From contig NZ_DJDT01000064.1 of the NCBI RefSeq assembly GCF_002432345.1, positions 1-11,013 on the forward strand: DNA of 11,013 bases, written 5' to 3'. A model generated the notes under the pieces. The model was given only the letters and a program-made list of their open reading frames with translations. It made no database searches and was not told the DNA's origin. This stretch comes from Pedobacter sp. UBA5917 (GTDB lineage Bacteria; Bacteroidota; Bacteroidia; Sphingobacteriales; Sphingobacteriaceae). Below, in pieces: positions 1 to 6,088 of the stretch; positions within the stretch are counted from its first letter, which is position 1, and the number at the start of each line of letters is the position of its first letter. A program made the position numbers and the translations under genes.

Positions 1-1
1 G

Positions 2-26
2 ATCCTGAAACAAGTTCAGGATGACG
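2..26. repeat. Short hairpin repeat (CTGAA/TTCAG family), downstream of parC
   Basis: A perfect 8-bp stem, ATCCTGAA at 2-9 and TTCAGGAT at 15-22, closes a 5-base loop, and GACG follows at 23-26. Two hairpins of the same build (8-bp stem, 5-base loop, CTGAA/TTCAG core, GACG or its complement on one flank) occur at 5504-5524 and 5541-5561. The two outer stem pairs differ between copies but stay paired. Read on the minus strand it lies downstream of the parC stop, so it could act at the 3' end of that transcript. Any T-run after the hairpin on that strand would fall outside the window. Confidence 0.7.
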
Positions 27-43
27 ATTTGCAGGAGAAAAGT

Positions 44-151
44 CGTCATTTCGAGCGGAGTGCAACGTAGTCGAAAACCCGAAGGCTCAGCGAAGCTAAA
101 TCTATCTCGAGATAGATCTCTCCGTTCCGCTACGCTTCAGTCGAGATGACG
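44..151. repeat. Imperfect long inverted repeat with central 18-bp palindrome
   Basis: The left arm (44-67, starting CGTCATTTCGAGCGGAG) and the reverse complement of the right arm (128-151) agree at 17 of 24 positions. Six of the seven differences are transitions, which could still pair as G-U in RNA on one strand. Between the arms, 100-117 is a perfect palindrome, ATCTATCTCGAGATAGAT. A shortened copy of the left arm lies in reverse orientation at 5571-5592. No reading frame covers the block. It looks like a dispersed intergenic palindromic element. A role in ending or protecting the parC transcript is an inference from its position 44 bp beyond the stop codon. Confidence 0.65.
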
Positions 152-195
152 GATTATTTAGGGTGACGGATTTCAGAATGTTGATCATCTAATAC

Positions 196-3099
196 CTAAA
201 ACAACCCCAACTGCCCTTTATCATCCATATCGATATCATCCGGATTGGTGATTTCCAAATCAATCTTTTTTACTGGTTTATCTTCTGTTTTAGCCTGTTC
301 TTCTGCGCTCGCTTCTTCTTTTTTAGCGGGCTCCTCTTTTGCTTTTTCAACTACAGGTTTTTCTACTGTTTCAGGTTTTTCAACCTTGGCAGCAGGTTCT
401 GTACGTTCGAATTTTGGTTTTGGCTTTTCGGCTACGGGCTTTTCTGTTATCTCGGTATCCGTTACTTCGGTCTCTGTTTCGGCCTCAACTGCTGTTTCCT
501 CTTCCGGTGTATTTCCTTCAGATGCATTTTCTTCATCAACCGGCCCATCATCTTCACCCTCATCTGCAACTGGCTCTTCAATCTCTTCTTCTTCAATTTC
601 AGGCTCTTCCAGTGTTACTTTTTGGATATCGTGCGGTGATAAACGGTTTCCGTTCGCTTTTAGGCCTTTAACATCGATCAGTTCGGAAAGCACTAAATCC
701 AATGTTTCCGGAATCTGTGTTTTACCTTTCAGCACATCAACAATAACTTTTGCCCCAGGGTTAGAAGTTAAGTGCAATAGTTTCGATTTCTGCTCTTCAC
801 TGATAAAAATGGTTTTCTTACCATTGGCCTGCAGTTCGAACACAAAACGTTTAATGAAATAGTTCTGCGCCTTACCTTCAAAATGTACAGCGGCAAAAGT
901 TTTCTCCGGATCAAATTTCTCGATCAGAAGCAAACCGTCATCAAAGTGATTGCTCAGTTCGAAAGAACTTAGCTCGTAGTAACCATCTTTATGTACCTGT
1001 AAAATACGGTCGTCGCCATCAAATTCGCCAAGGTATTTTCCACGTCCGTCAACATTTAAACGTTTCAACAGGTCGTCATACCAGATCTTCAGTCCCGATA
1101 AGGTAGAAACCCCTTTGCTTTTCAGTACGATTTTCTTTACCGGGTATTTCGAAACGATATTCCCCTGCGAACCACGGCCTTTAATGGCCACTTCTGCAAA
1201 ATCGAGATCAAACTGAAGTTTACGCAGTTTAGAATGCGGTTTTAGTGCAACATTTACCACTTCGGCCTCACCATTAGGGTTTGGTGTAAAATACAATACT
1301 TTCGAGGCTTTCGAGCCCTTGGTTAAATCGTATTCCTTATCACGGGTTACCCCTACCACTGCAAATCTTTTAATATATGCCGTACCACTAGCTCCATCTT
1401 TGTAGATCATGTTGTAAATGGTACGCTCGTCATTTTTCTTAAATACCTGTGCGTGTATAATGTTTTTACCCACAAAGGTTTTATCGGCAACTTTCGTAAT
1501 GATGCATTTTCCATCTTCACGGAAAACAATTACCTCATCAATATCCGAACAGTCGGCAACGTGTATATCTTTCTTTAATCCCGATCCTGTTCCGATAAAC
1601 CCGTCCTCTTTGTTCATGTACAGCTTTACGTTGGCCAATGCTACTTTCGAAGCTTCTACACGGTCGAACAAACGGATTTCAGTTTTACGTTCCCTGCCTT
1701 TTCCGTATTTATCTTTCAGTTTCTGGTACCAGGCAATCGCATATTCTGTAAGGTGTTTTAAATGGTTTTTAACCACTTTAATTTCATCCTCCAGGTTCTT
1801 CATCTGCTCATCGGCCTTTTTCACATCAAAACGGGTGATGCTACTCATCGGCTTATCGATCAGTTTCTTGAAATCCTCTGGCAAAATCTCGCGGTAAAGT
1901 GAGGGTTTAAAAGGATCGAACAAAATATGTAAAACCTCTACCACTGTTTCGAAATTGCTCGAATTTTCATATTCAGGATTTTTGTACATCCCCTCCTGAA
2001 TAAATATTTTTAATAACGAACTGAAGAAAATCTTTTCCTGCAGTTCGTGCAAACGGATTTCGAGTTCTTTTTTTAGTAAACTTTTGGTGTGTTTTGTGTT
2101 TTCGATCAGGATATCGTTCACACTTAAAAAGTGTGGCTTATCTCCCTGAATGATACAGGTATTTGGAGAAATAGATACTTCGCATGCCGTAAAAGCATAA
2201 AGTGCATCGATGGTTACATCGGGCGAAATACCAGGTGCCAGGTGCACCACGATTTCTACATTGGCCGCAGTATTATCCTCGATCTTTTTGATCTTGATCT
2301 TGCCTTTATCATTGGCCGATAAAATACTATCGATCACTGATCCCGTTGTGGTACTGAAAGGAACTTCGGTAATCACCAAAGTTTTTTTATCCTTCTCTGT
2401 AATTTTTGCACGTACACGAATCTTACCTCCGCGCTGCCCTTCGTTATAGTTCGAAAAATCGGCCATACCACCCGTAAAAAAATCGGGCAATATATTCGGG
2501 CGCACGCCTTGTAATGCTTCTATCGAGGCATCCAGCAGTTCGATAAAGTTGTGCGGCATTACTTTGGTGGCCAAACCTACCGCAATACCTTCGGCGCCCT
2601 GCGCAAGCAATAACGGGAATTTAACCGGTAAGGTAATCGGCTCGTTGTTACGTCCGTCATAACTCAACTGCCACTCGGTAGTATCCGGGTTGAACACCAC
2701 TTCGTTGGCAAATTTTGACAAACGTGCCTCGATATAACGTGGTGCCGCAGCACTATCGCCCGTAACCGGATCGCCCCAGTTACCCTGCATATCGATTAAC
2801 AGATCTTTTTGCCCGATCTGCACCATCGCATCCCCAATAGAAGCATCACCATGCGGGTGGTACTTCATTGTATTACCGATTACGTTGGCCGCTTTATTAA
2901 AACGCCCGTCATCCATTTCCTTTAAGGAATGCATAATGCGGCGTTGAACAGGTTTTAAACCATCGTGGATGTGCGGAACAGCCCTATCGAGAATTACATA
3001 AGACGCATAATCGAGAAACCAGTTTTCGTATAAACCGTTAATTGGGGTTATGGTATGTTTGTGCTCTTCGTTTACGTTTTGATCTAATTCTTCACTCAT
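196..3099 (-). CDS. parC: DNA topoisomerase IV subunit A (ParC)
   Basis: This is the DNA-breaking subunit of topoisomerase IV, which works with ParE to unlink daughter chromosomes and relax supercoils. The breakage-reunion part covers about residues 20-500. It contains HPHGD at 81-85 and AAAPRY at 117-122, so Tyr122 is the predicted active-site tyrosine. A coiled-coil-like charged stretch lies near 425-470. The C-terminal beta-pinwheel covers about 510-820. It has only a degenerate GyrA-box (GRGSQGN, 641-647), which favours ParC over GyrA. Residues 831-967 are a low-complexity tail, first Glu/Asp-rich, then Lys/Pro/Glu-rich, ending in QLGLF. The position matching the usual quinolone-contact serine is Ala86. 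The ATG at 3097-3099 begins just ahead of conserved sequence and the stop is TAG at 196-198. ParE is not in the window. A GyrA assignment is the main alternative and is unlikely. Confidence 0.93.
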   Translation of the reverse strand: MSEELDQNVNEEHKHTITPINGLYENWFLDYASYVILDRAVPHIHDGLKPVQRRIMHSLKEMDDGRFNKAANVIGNTMKYHPHGDASIGDAMVQIGQKDLLIDMQGNWGDPVTGDSAAAPRYIEARLSKFANEVVFNPDTTEWQLSYDGRNNEPITLPVKFPLLLAQGAEGIAVGLATKVMPHNFIELLDASIEALQGVRPNILPDFFTGGMADFSNYNEGQRGGKIRVRAKITEKDKKTLVITEVPFSTTTGSVIDSILSANDKGKIKIKKIEDNTAANVEIVVHLAPGISPDVTIDALYAFTACEVSISPNTCIIQGDKPHFLSVNDILIENTKHTKSLLKKELEIRLHELQEKIFFSSLLKIFIQEGMYKNPEYENSSNFETVVEVLHILFDPFKPSLYREILPEDFKKLIDKPMSSITRFDVKKADEQMKNLEDEIKVVKNHLKHLTEYAIAWYQKLKDKYGKGRERKTEIRLFDRVEASKVALANVKLYMNKEDGFIGTGSGLKKDIHVADCSDIDEVIVFREDGKCIITKVADKTFVGKNIIHAQVFKKNDERTIYNMIYKDGASGTAYIKRFAVVGVTRDKEYDLTKGSKASKVLYFTPNPNGEAEVVNVALKPHSKLRKLQFDLDFAEVAIKGRGSQGNIVSKYPVKKIVLKSKGVSTLSGLKIWYDDLLKRLNVDGRGKYLGEFDGDDRILQVHKDGYYELSSFELSNHFDDGLLLIEKFDPEKTFAAVHFEGKAQNYFIKRFVFELQANGKKTIFISEEQKSKLLHLTSNPGAKVIVDVLKGKTQIPETLDLVLSELIDVKGLKANGNRLSPHDIQKVTLEEPEIEEEEIEEPVADEGEDDGPVDEENASEGNTPEEETAVEAETETEVTDTEITEKPVAEKPKPKFERTEPAAKVEKPETVEKPVVEKAKEEPAKKEEASAEEQAKTEDKPVKKIDLEITNPDDIDMDDKGQLGLF

Positions 3100-3253
3100 T
3101 TATTTACAAAAATTGGCAGCCGTAAATATAATAAAAATGATTGCACAGAATGAAGTGAGGTTATTCACATTTCAAGATCAGAAACTTGATGAAAAGATAC
3201 CAGAAAAGCAGGGTATGCAGCATATATTAGGTGTAAGCTCCTGCTTTACGCTA

Positions 3254-3279
3254 TATCCCTAATGAAAAATTAGGGGATA
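3254..3279. repeat. Hairpin-forming inverted repeat
   Basis: TATCCCTAAT at 3254-3263 pairs with ATTAGGGGATA at 3269-3279, with one bulged G and a 5-base loop of GAAAA. It lies about 155 bp upstream of the parC start in a non-coding stretch. Neither side has a convincing T-run, so it is better called an intergenic repeat or RNA structure than a terminator. Confidence 0.5.
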
Positions 3280-3517
3280 CCGCTGCAATCAGGTTTAAAA
3301 ACAATTATTGTACTACTATTTAAAGATTTCAAGATGCAAAAAAATAAACGGTTACCATTAGAAATTAGTAGAACTAAGCATAAAATATGAAGCAATTTGA
3401 GCTTATATTTTCTTAAATGCCTTATATGGTAAAAAACTAACCGAATAAAAATATTTTTCGGCTATACGCAGGATGACAAGACGCATTTTATCAAAAACTC
3501 TTCTGCGCTAATCAGAG

Positions 3518-3559
3518 AAATCTGTGGGAACCTCATCGCAAATTTGTTTCCACAGATTT
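3518..3559. repeat. 14-bp inverted repeat with 14-base spacer
   Basis: AAATCTGTGGGAAC at 3518-3531 and GTTTCCACAGATTT at 3546-3559 are complementary except for one pair that would be G-U in RNA. The spacer is 14 bases. It is separate from the hairpin directly beyond the PNGase F stop. It may be a dispersed intergenic element, but I see no second copy in the window. Confidence 0.5.
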
Positions 3560-3576
3560 AAGAAGATACACGAAGA

Positions 3577-3610
3577 ATAAATATTAAAGATCCTTCGTTG
3601 CACTCAGGAT
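3577..3610 (-). terminator. Weak candidate terminator of the PNGase F gene
   Basis: Read on the minus strand, 15 bases after the stop codon, ATCCT (3610-3606) pairs with AGGAT (3594-3590) around an 11-base loop and is followed by CTTTAATATTTATT. The stem is only 5 bp and the T-run is broken, so termination here is uncertain. The loop contains GAGTGCAACG, which also occurs in the left arm of the repeat at 44-67. The element therefore looks like a hybrid of the two repeat types in this window. Confidence 0.3.
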
Positions 3611-3624
3611 GACAGACCGATTAG

Positions 3625-5307
3625 TTATTCCGTCCCCAACAGCACACCTGAAACATTCCAGGCACTGGAGCTGCCGCCTTCGGGTTTACCCATCGGGATG
3701 GTTACCTTAATGGTATGTGTTCCGGCTTTTAAATCGCCCAAACTGATCCAGTTCGGATTGGTAACCGTACCCGGACACCAGTTAGAACGGCTCAAATCAG
3801 ATGAAGACAGTCCGCTTTCGAAGTTGCCCGAAGCCGGATTAGATAAACGGTATGATCCGCAGTCCTGTCGCCATGGTGTAAAAGCAAAAGCTTCTTTTTC
3901 ATCCAGCCAGATGGTATTTTTCTTCGGTACAAACTCATCACCATTTCCCCAGCCGCCATGTCCGGTGGTGATGTAACGCAGTTTTACATCCTTTAAATCT
4001 TTTGCCAGAGTGAAAGAAACTTCAAGTCCTTTTTCACTGCTGAACATGGTAGCATATTCCTGTCCGGCCATTTCCATTACATTTGTAGAATTAAACAAAG
4101 GTAAAATCGTTTCTTTAGCTTCTTTTGGTCTTCCGCCGTTATGTAGGGTGATGTTTAACGAAACCTTGTGCCCACCTTTATCATAATTACCGATAAAAAC
4201 AGCTACCCAAACTTCCTTTCCATTTACCAATGGGAATAACTCCGAAACATCCTGACGGTAATATACTTTCTCTGCCCAGTTTTTATCTTTCAGTTTTAAG
4301 GTATTGTATTTACCCACGCCAAATGGCGTAAAAAAGCGCATCAGCTCAATTACCGGGTTATAATTTGCAGTGGCCACAACGCCCTGGTATTTTTTGCCGT
4401 TTCCATTGTCGTAAACCGGCAGTTCTTTAACCGAGTTTTTAAGCGCATCCATTAAACTGATTGTTTTATCAGTGGGGATAATAAATACGGAGCCTGTCCT
4501 GTCGTAGGCATCGCCGTTCGATTGTTCCGTTAAATCAACAAAAACATTTGGGTTGGCCAGTTCAGGGAATTTAACTTTCCGGGCGATAACCGTTCCACCC
4601 GCAAAGCGGAATATAGAATCGGTTGATTGTGGTTTATCAATAAAGTTGATCTGTTCGTTGTTGAAAACGGTTAAAGTGGTAAATCTACTTTTCCAAAGCA
4701 GATCTTTATAGGTTAAACCATCCGTTAGCTTACCACTAATTTTTGTAAGGTCAATTGGTTGTACTTTCTTTACTTCTTCAATTTTTGTGGCAGTTACATA
4801 ACTGTTTCCATTACGTACCTGCTCCAAAACCAAACCAAGCGTTTGGCCCAAACTTGTTGGTGCTGCTTTAATACCTGCATCGCTAATGTACCACAGATCG
4901 ATCCTGTTCGAATTAACCACCGTTGAAGCCTTTTTACAGGTATAGCCTAAAATTACTTTAGTTTCGGTACCAAATTCGAAAACCTGTTTAGCAATCGAAG
5001 CACTATCGGCAGTGGCAATCTGATTGTTAGCACCTAGATCTGCCACCTGAAATAAAATATTTTCGGGTTTGGTTACAATGCTCTGCTCGTAAGGATATTT
5101 AGCTTTTCGGTCTAAAATACTGGCATTACTGATCAAGTTCTGCTTTACAGAAGCCATTACAACAGTAGGATTACGGTCTTCCTTGGGCTTTCCGTCAGAA
5201 GACCTGAAGTAGGTTATCTTATAAACAGCGTTACTTTTAAGTACGCCCTGCGCCTGCAGGTTAAGAGAAATAAAAGCAGAGAAAACGAGGATGTAGAGAT
5301 GTTTCAT
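3625..5307 (-). CDS. Secreted PNGase F-type peptide-N-glycosidase with GLPGLI-like N-terminal part
   Basis: This protein is predicted to cleave the amide bond between asparagine and N-linked glycans, releasing whole glycans from glycoproteins outside the cytoplasm. Residues 1-19 form a signal peptide (MKH, hydrophobic core, then LQAQ). Residues about 21-185 resemble GLPGLI-family proteins, including the pattern ILGYTCKKA at 119-127. The catalytic part covers about 230-560. By-eye comparison with remembered PNGase F sequences puts GDAYDR (265-270) over CDEWDR, making Asp269 the main catalytic residue (Asp60 of PNGase F). It also puts Glu458 in GDEF over Glu206. Cys483 and Cys511 in SNWCPG match a disulfide region. 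The position of Glu118 appears to be Gly373. At 560 residues it is far longer than classical PNGase F (314 mature) and closer to the larger type with an extra N-terminal domain. The ATG at 5305-5307 gives the signal peptide, and the stop is TAA. Native substrates are unknown. Confidence 0.85.
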   Translation of the reverse strand: MKHLYILVFSAFISLNLQAQGVLKSNAVYKITYFRSSDGKPKEDRNPTVVMASVKQNLISNASILDRKAKYPYEQSIVTKPENILFQVADLGANNQIATADSASIAKQVFEFGTETKVILGYTCKKASTVVNSNRIDLWYISDAGIKAAPTSLGQTLGLVLEQVRNGNSYVTATKIEEVKKVQPIDLTKISGKLTDGLTYKDLLWKSRFTTLTVFNNEQINFIDKPQSTDSIFRFAGGTVIARKVKFPELANPNVFVDLTEQSNGDAYDRTGSVFIIPTDKTISLMDALKNSVKELPVYDNGNGKKYQGVVATANYNPVIELMRFFTPFGVGKYNTLKLKDKNWAEKVYYRQDVSELFPLVNGKEVWVAVFIGNYDKGGHKVSLNITLHNGGRPKEAKETILPLFNSTNVMEMAGQEYATMFSSEKGLEVSFTLAKDLKDVKLRYITTGHGGWGNGDEFVPKKNTIWLDEKEAFAFTPWRQDCGSYRLSNPASGNFESGLSSSDLSRSNWCPGTVTNPNWISLGDLKAGTHTIKVTIPMGKPEGGSSSAWNVSGVLLGTE

Positions 5308-5321
5308 TGTGGTTAAAAAAC

Positions 5322-5329
5322 CAAATATA
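5322..5329 (-). promoter_or_regulatory. Candidate -7 promoter box for the PNGase F gene
   Basis: On the minus strand this reads TATATTTG, an exact match to the Bacteroidetes -7 consensus TAnnTTTG. It lies 14 bases upstream of the ATG, which would give a very short leader. No clear TTTG -33 element lies about 20 bases further upstream, so support is partial. Confidence 0.4.
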
Positions 5330-5340
5330 GTTAAAAGTCC

Positions 5341-5363
5341 GAGGTCAGGGGTCAGAGGTCGGA
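5341..5363. repeat. Short degenerate tandem repeat (GGTC-rich)
   Basis: Three imperfect units of 7-8 bases (GAGGTCAG, GGGTCAG, AGGTCGG) follow each other just upstream of the candidate PNGase F promoter. The run is too short to assign a function. It could be slippage-generated, or a site for a protein that binds GGTCA-like repeats. Confidence 0.35.
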
Positions 5364-5399
5364 AGAAATAGCCAATATTCTTGGTCTGTGCTCATCTCC

Positions 5400-5423
5400 G
5401 TGGTCTGTGTCACCACAGACCAC
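5400..5423. repeat. Perfect 10-bp hairpin (GTGGTCTGTG)
   Basis: GTGGTCTGTG at 5400-5409 and CACAGACCAC at 5414-5423 are perfect complements around a TCAC loop. The 20-bp core (5402-5421) recurs inverted at 5465-5484 with one difference. The half-site TGGTCTGTG also occurs alone at 5382-5390. It lies in the gene-free interval between the cytidine deaminase and PNGase F genes. Confidence 0.65.
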
Positions 5424-5456
5424 TCTTAAACTTATTCATTTCAGTTTACAATAATT

Positions 5457-5492
5457 AGTTCCATGGTTTGTGGTGACACAGACCATGGAACT
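5457..5492. repeat. 16-bp hairpin, inverted copy of the preceding one
   Basis: The arms at 5457-5472 and 5477-5492 are complementary over 16 bp with a single G-T pair and a 4-base GTGA loop. The inner part is the reverse complement of the hairpin core at 5402-5421 with one substitution. The stem is long and stable, but no T-run follows on either strand. It would be transcribed only if the cytidine deaminase transcript reads through. Confidence 0.65.
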
Positions 5493-5499
5493 GAGAGGT

Positions 5500-5528
5500 C
5501 GTCACCCTGAATTTATTTCAGGGTCTTT
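5500..5528. repeat. CTGAA/TTCAG hairpin repeat, plus-oriented copy
   Basis: ACCCTGAA at 5504-5511 and TTCAGGGT at 5517-5524 form a perfect 8-bp stem with a 5-base loop. CGTC precedes it and CTTT follows. The whole unit is the inverted counterpart of 5537-5565: the arms match except at the two covarying stem pairs. The T-run on the plus strand is too short for a confident terminator call, and no plus-strand gene ends here. Confidence 0.65.
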
Positions 5529-5534
5529 CATGCT

Positions 5535-5565
5535 AAAAAGATGCTGAAATAAATTCAGCATGACG
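5535..5565 (-). terminator. Candidate intrinsic terminator of cdd (CTGAA/TTCAG repeat copy)
   Basis: Read on the minus strand, CGTC leads into ATGCTGAA (5561-5554), a 5-base loop, TTCAGCAT (5548-5541) and then CTTTTT (5540-5535). A perfect 8-bp stem followed at once by a T-run, 38 bp beyond the cytidine deaminase stop, fits an intrinsic terminator. The stem is short and moderately AT-rich, so efficiency may be modest. It is also a member of the hairpin repeat family seen at 2-26 and 5500-5528. Confidence 0.5.
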
Positions 5566-5570
5566 AATTG

Positions 5571-5592
5571 CGTTACTCCGCTCGAAATAACG
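5571..5592. repeat. Partial copy of the 44-67 repeat arm
   Basis: The reverse complement of this 22-bp stretch matches the arm at 44-67 with one substitution and a 2-base deletion, including the shared core ATTTCGAGCGGAGT. It begins 7 bases beyond the cytidine deaminase stop codon and can form a weak 5-bp stem (CGTTA/TAACG). Confidence 0.6.
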
Positions 5593-5599
5593 GAAGATC

Positions 5600-6088
5600 T
5601 TACCGCTCCAACCTCTCCTCAACAAAAGCAAAAGGCAATAAACTCTGTACACTCGGCACTTTTAAAACTTCGCCGTTCAAACAATAAAAAATCACCTCTA
5701 TCGGCGCTTTTTGTTTACGTTCGAACTCTGCCATTACCTGCAAACAGCCCCCGCATGAGGTAATCGGTTTTAAAATTTCAAAATTATCGGTCTGTGCGGT
5801 AATAGCCATGCTTTCTATTACCGCATTCGGATAAGTAGAACCGATACTAAAAAGAGCAACCCGCTCGGCACAAAGTCCTGATGGATAAGCCAGGTTTTCC
5901 TGATTGCTGCCCAGGATGGTTTCGCCCGAAGCCAAACGGATGGCCGTACCTACCCTGAATTTGGAATATGGTGAATAAGAAGTGCTTAAAGCCTTTTCCG
6001 AAAGCTCACAAAGCGTTCTATCTGCCAATGTTAATTCTGTGATACCTGTATATTGCTCAAAGGATATATTTAGATTTATTGATTTCAT
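5600..6088 (-). CDS. cdd: Cytidine deaminase
   Basis: This enzyme is predicted to hydrolytically deaminate cytidine and deoxycytidine to uridine and deoxyuridine in the cytoplasm, for pyrimidine salvage. The small zinc-dependent fold is recognisable from YSPYSKFRVG (38-47), SNQENLAYPSGLCAERVA (61-78) and SCGGCLQ (111-117). Cys73, Cys112 and Cys115 are the predicted zinc ligands and Glu75 the proton shuttle. LLPFAF near the end is also typical. The protein has 162 residues, which fits longer Bacteroidetes forms; about 20 residues precede the common core. The usual PCGxCRQ motif reads SCGGCLQ here, so Pro and Arg are replaced. All catalytic residues remain. The start is ATG at 6086-6088 and the stop is TAA at 5600-5602. 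It is divergent from tamB and probably transcribed alone, given the hairpins beyond its stop. Confidence 0.9.
   Translation of the reverse strand: MKSINLNISFEQYTGITELTLADRTLCELSEKALSTSYSPYSKFRVGTAIRLASGETILGSNQENLAYPSGLCAERVALFSIGSTYPNAVIESMAITAQTDNFEILKPITSCGGCLQVMAEFERKQKAPIEVIFYCLNGEVLKVPSVQSLLPFAFVEERLER

Larger units (their letters stand above)
3100..3624. other. Gene-free interval upstream of parC
   Basis: This 525-bp AT-rich stretch separates the PNGase F gene stop from the parC start, and I see no credible reading frame in it. It contains two inverted repeats (3254-3279 and 3518-3559) and fragments of the window's repeat family ending in CAGGATGAC (3469-3477 and 3605-3613). The parC promoter should lie here. 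The best candidate is TATATTTA on the minus strand (plus coordinates 3123-3130), one base from the Bacteroidetes -7 consensus TAnnTTTG, but no matching upstream TTTG is evident, so I do not call it separately. Confidence 0.6.

Noticed and set aside
245..862. A 205-residue serine-rich frame on the plus strand, plus a shorter leucine-rich frame in another plus frame inside it.
   Set aside because: Both are antisense to the parC tail. Their odd composition simply mirrors the Glu/Lys/Pro-rich codons of the minus-strand gene.
5341..5592. The run of repeats between the PNGase F gene and cdd as a possible CRISPR array or origin of replication.
   Set aside because: The repeats are of different types and irregularly spaced, without uniform spacers. 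There are no DnaA boxes, cas genes or replication-start genes nearby.
5560..5763. A 67-residue plus-strand frame starting in the intergenic hairpin region.
   Set aside because: It runs through the repeats and then antisense into cdd, and its translation has no recognisable features.
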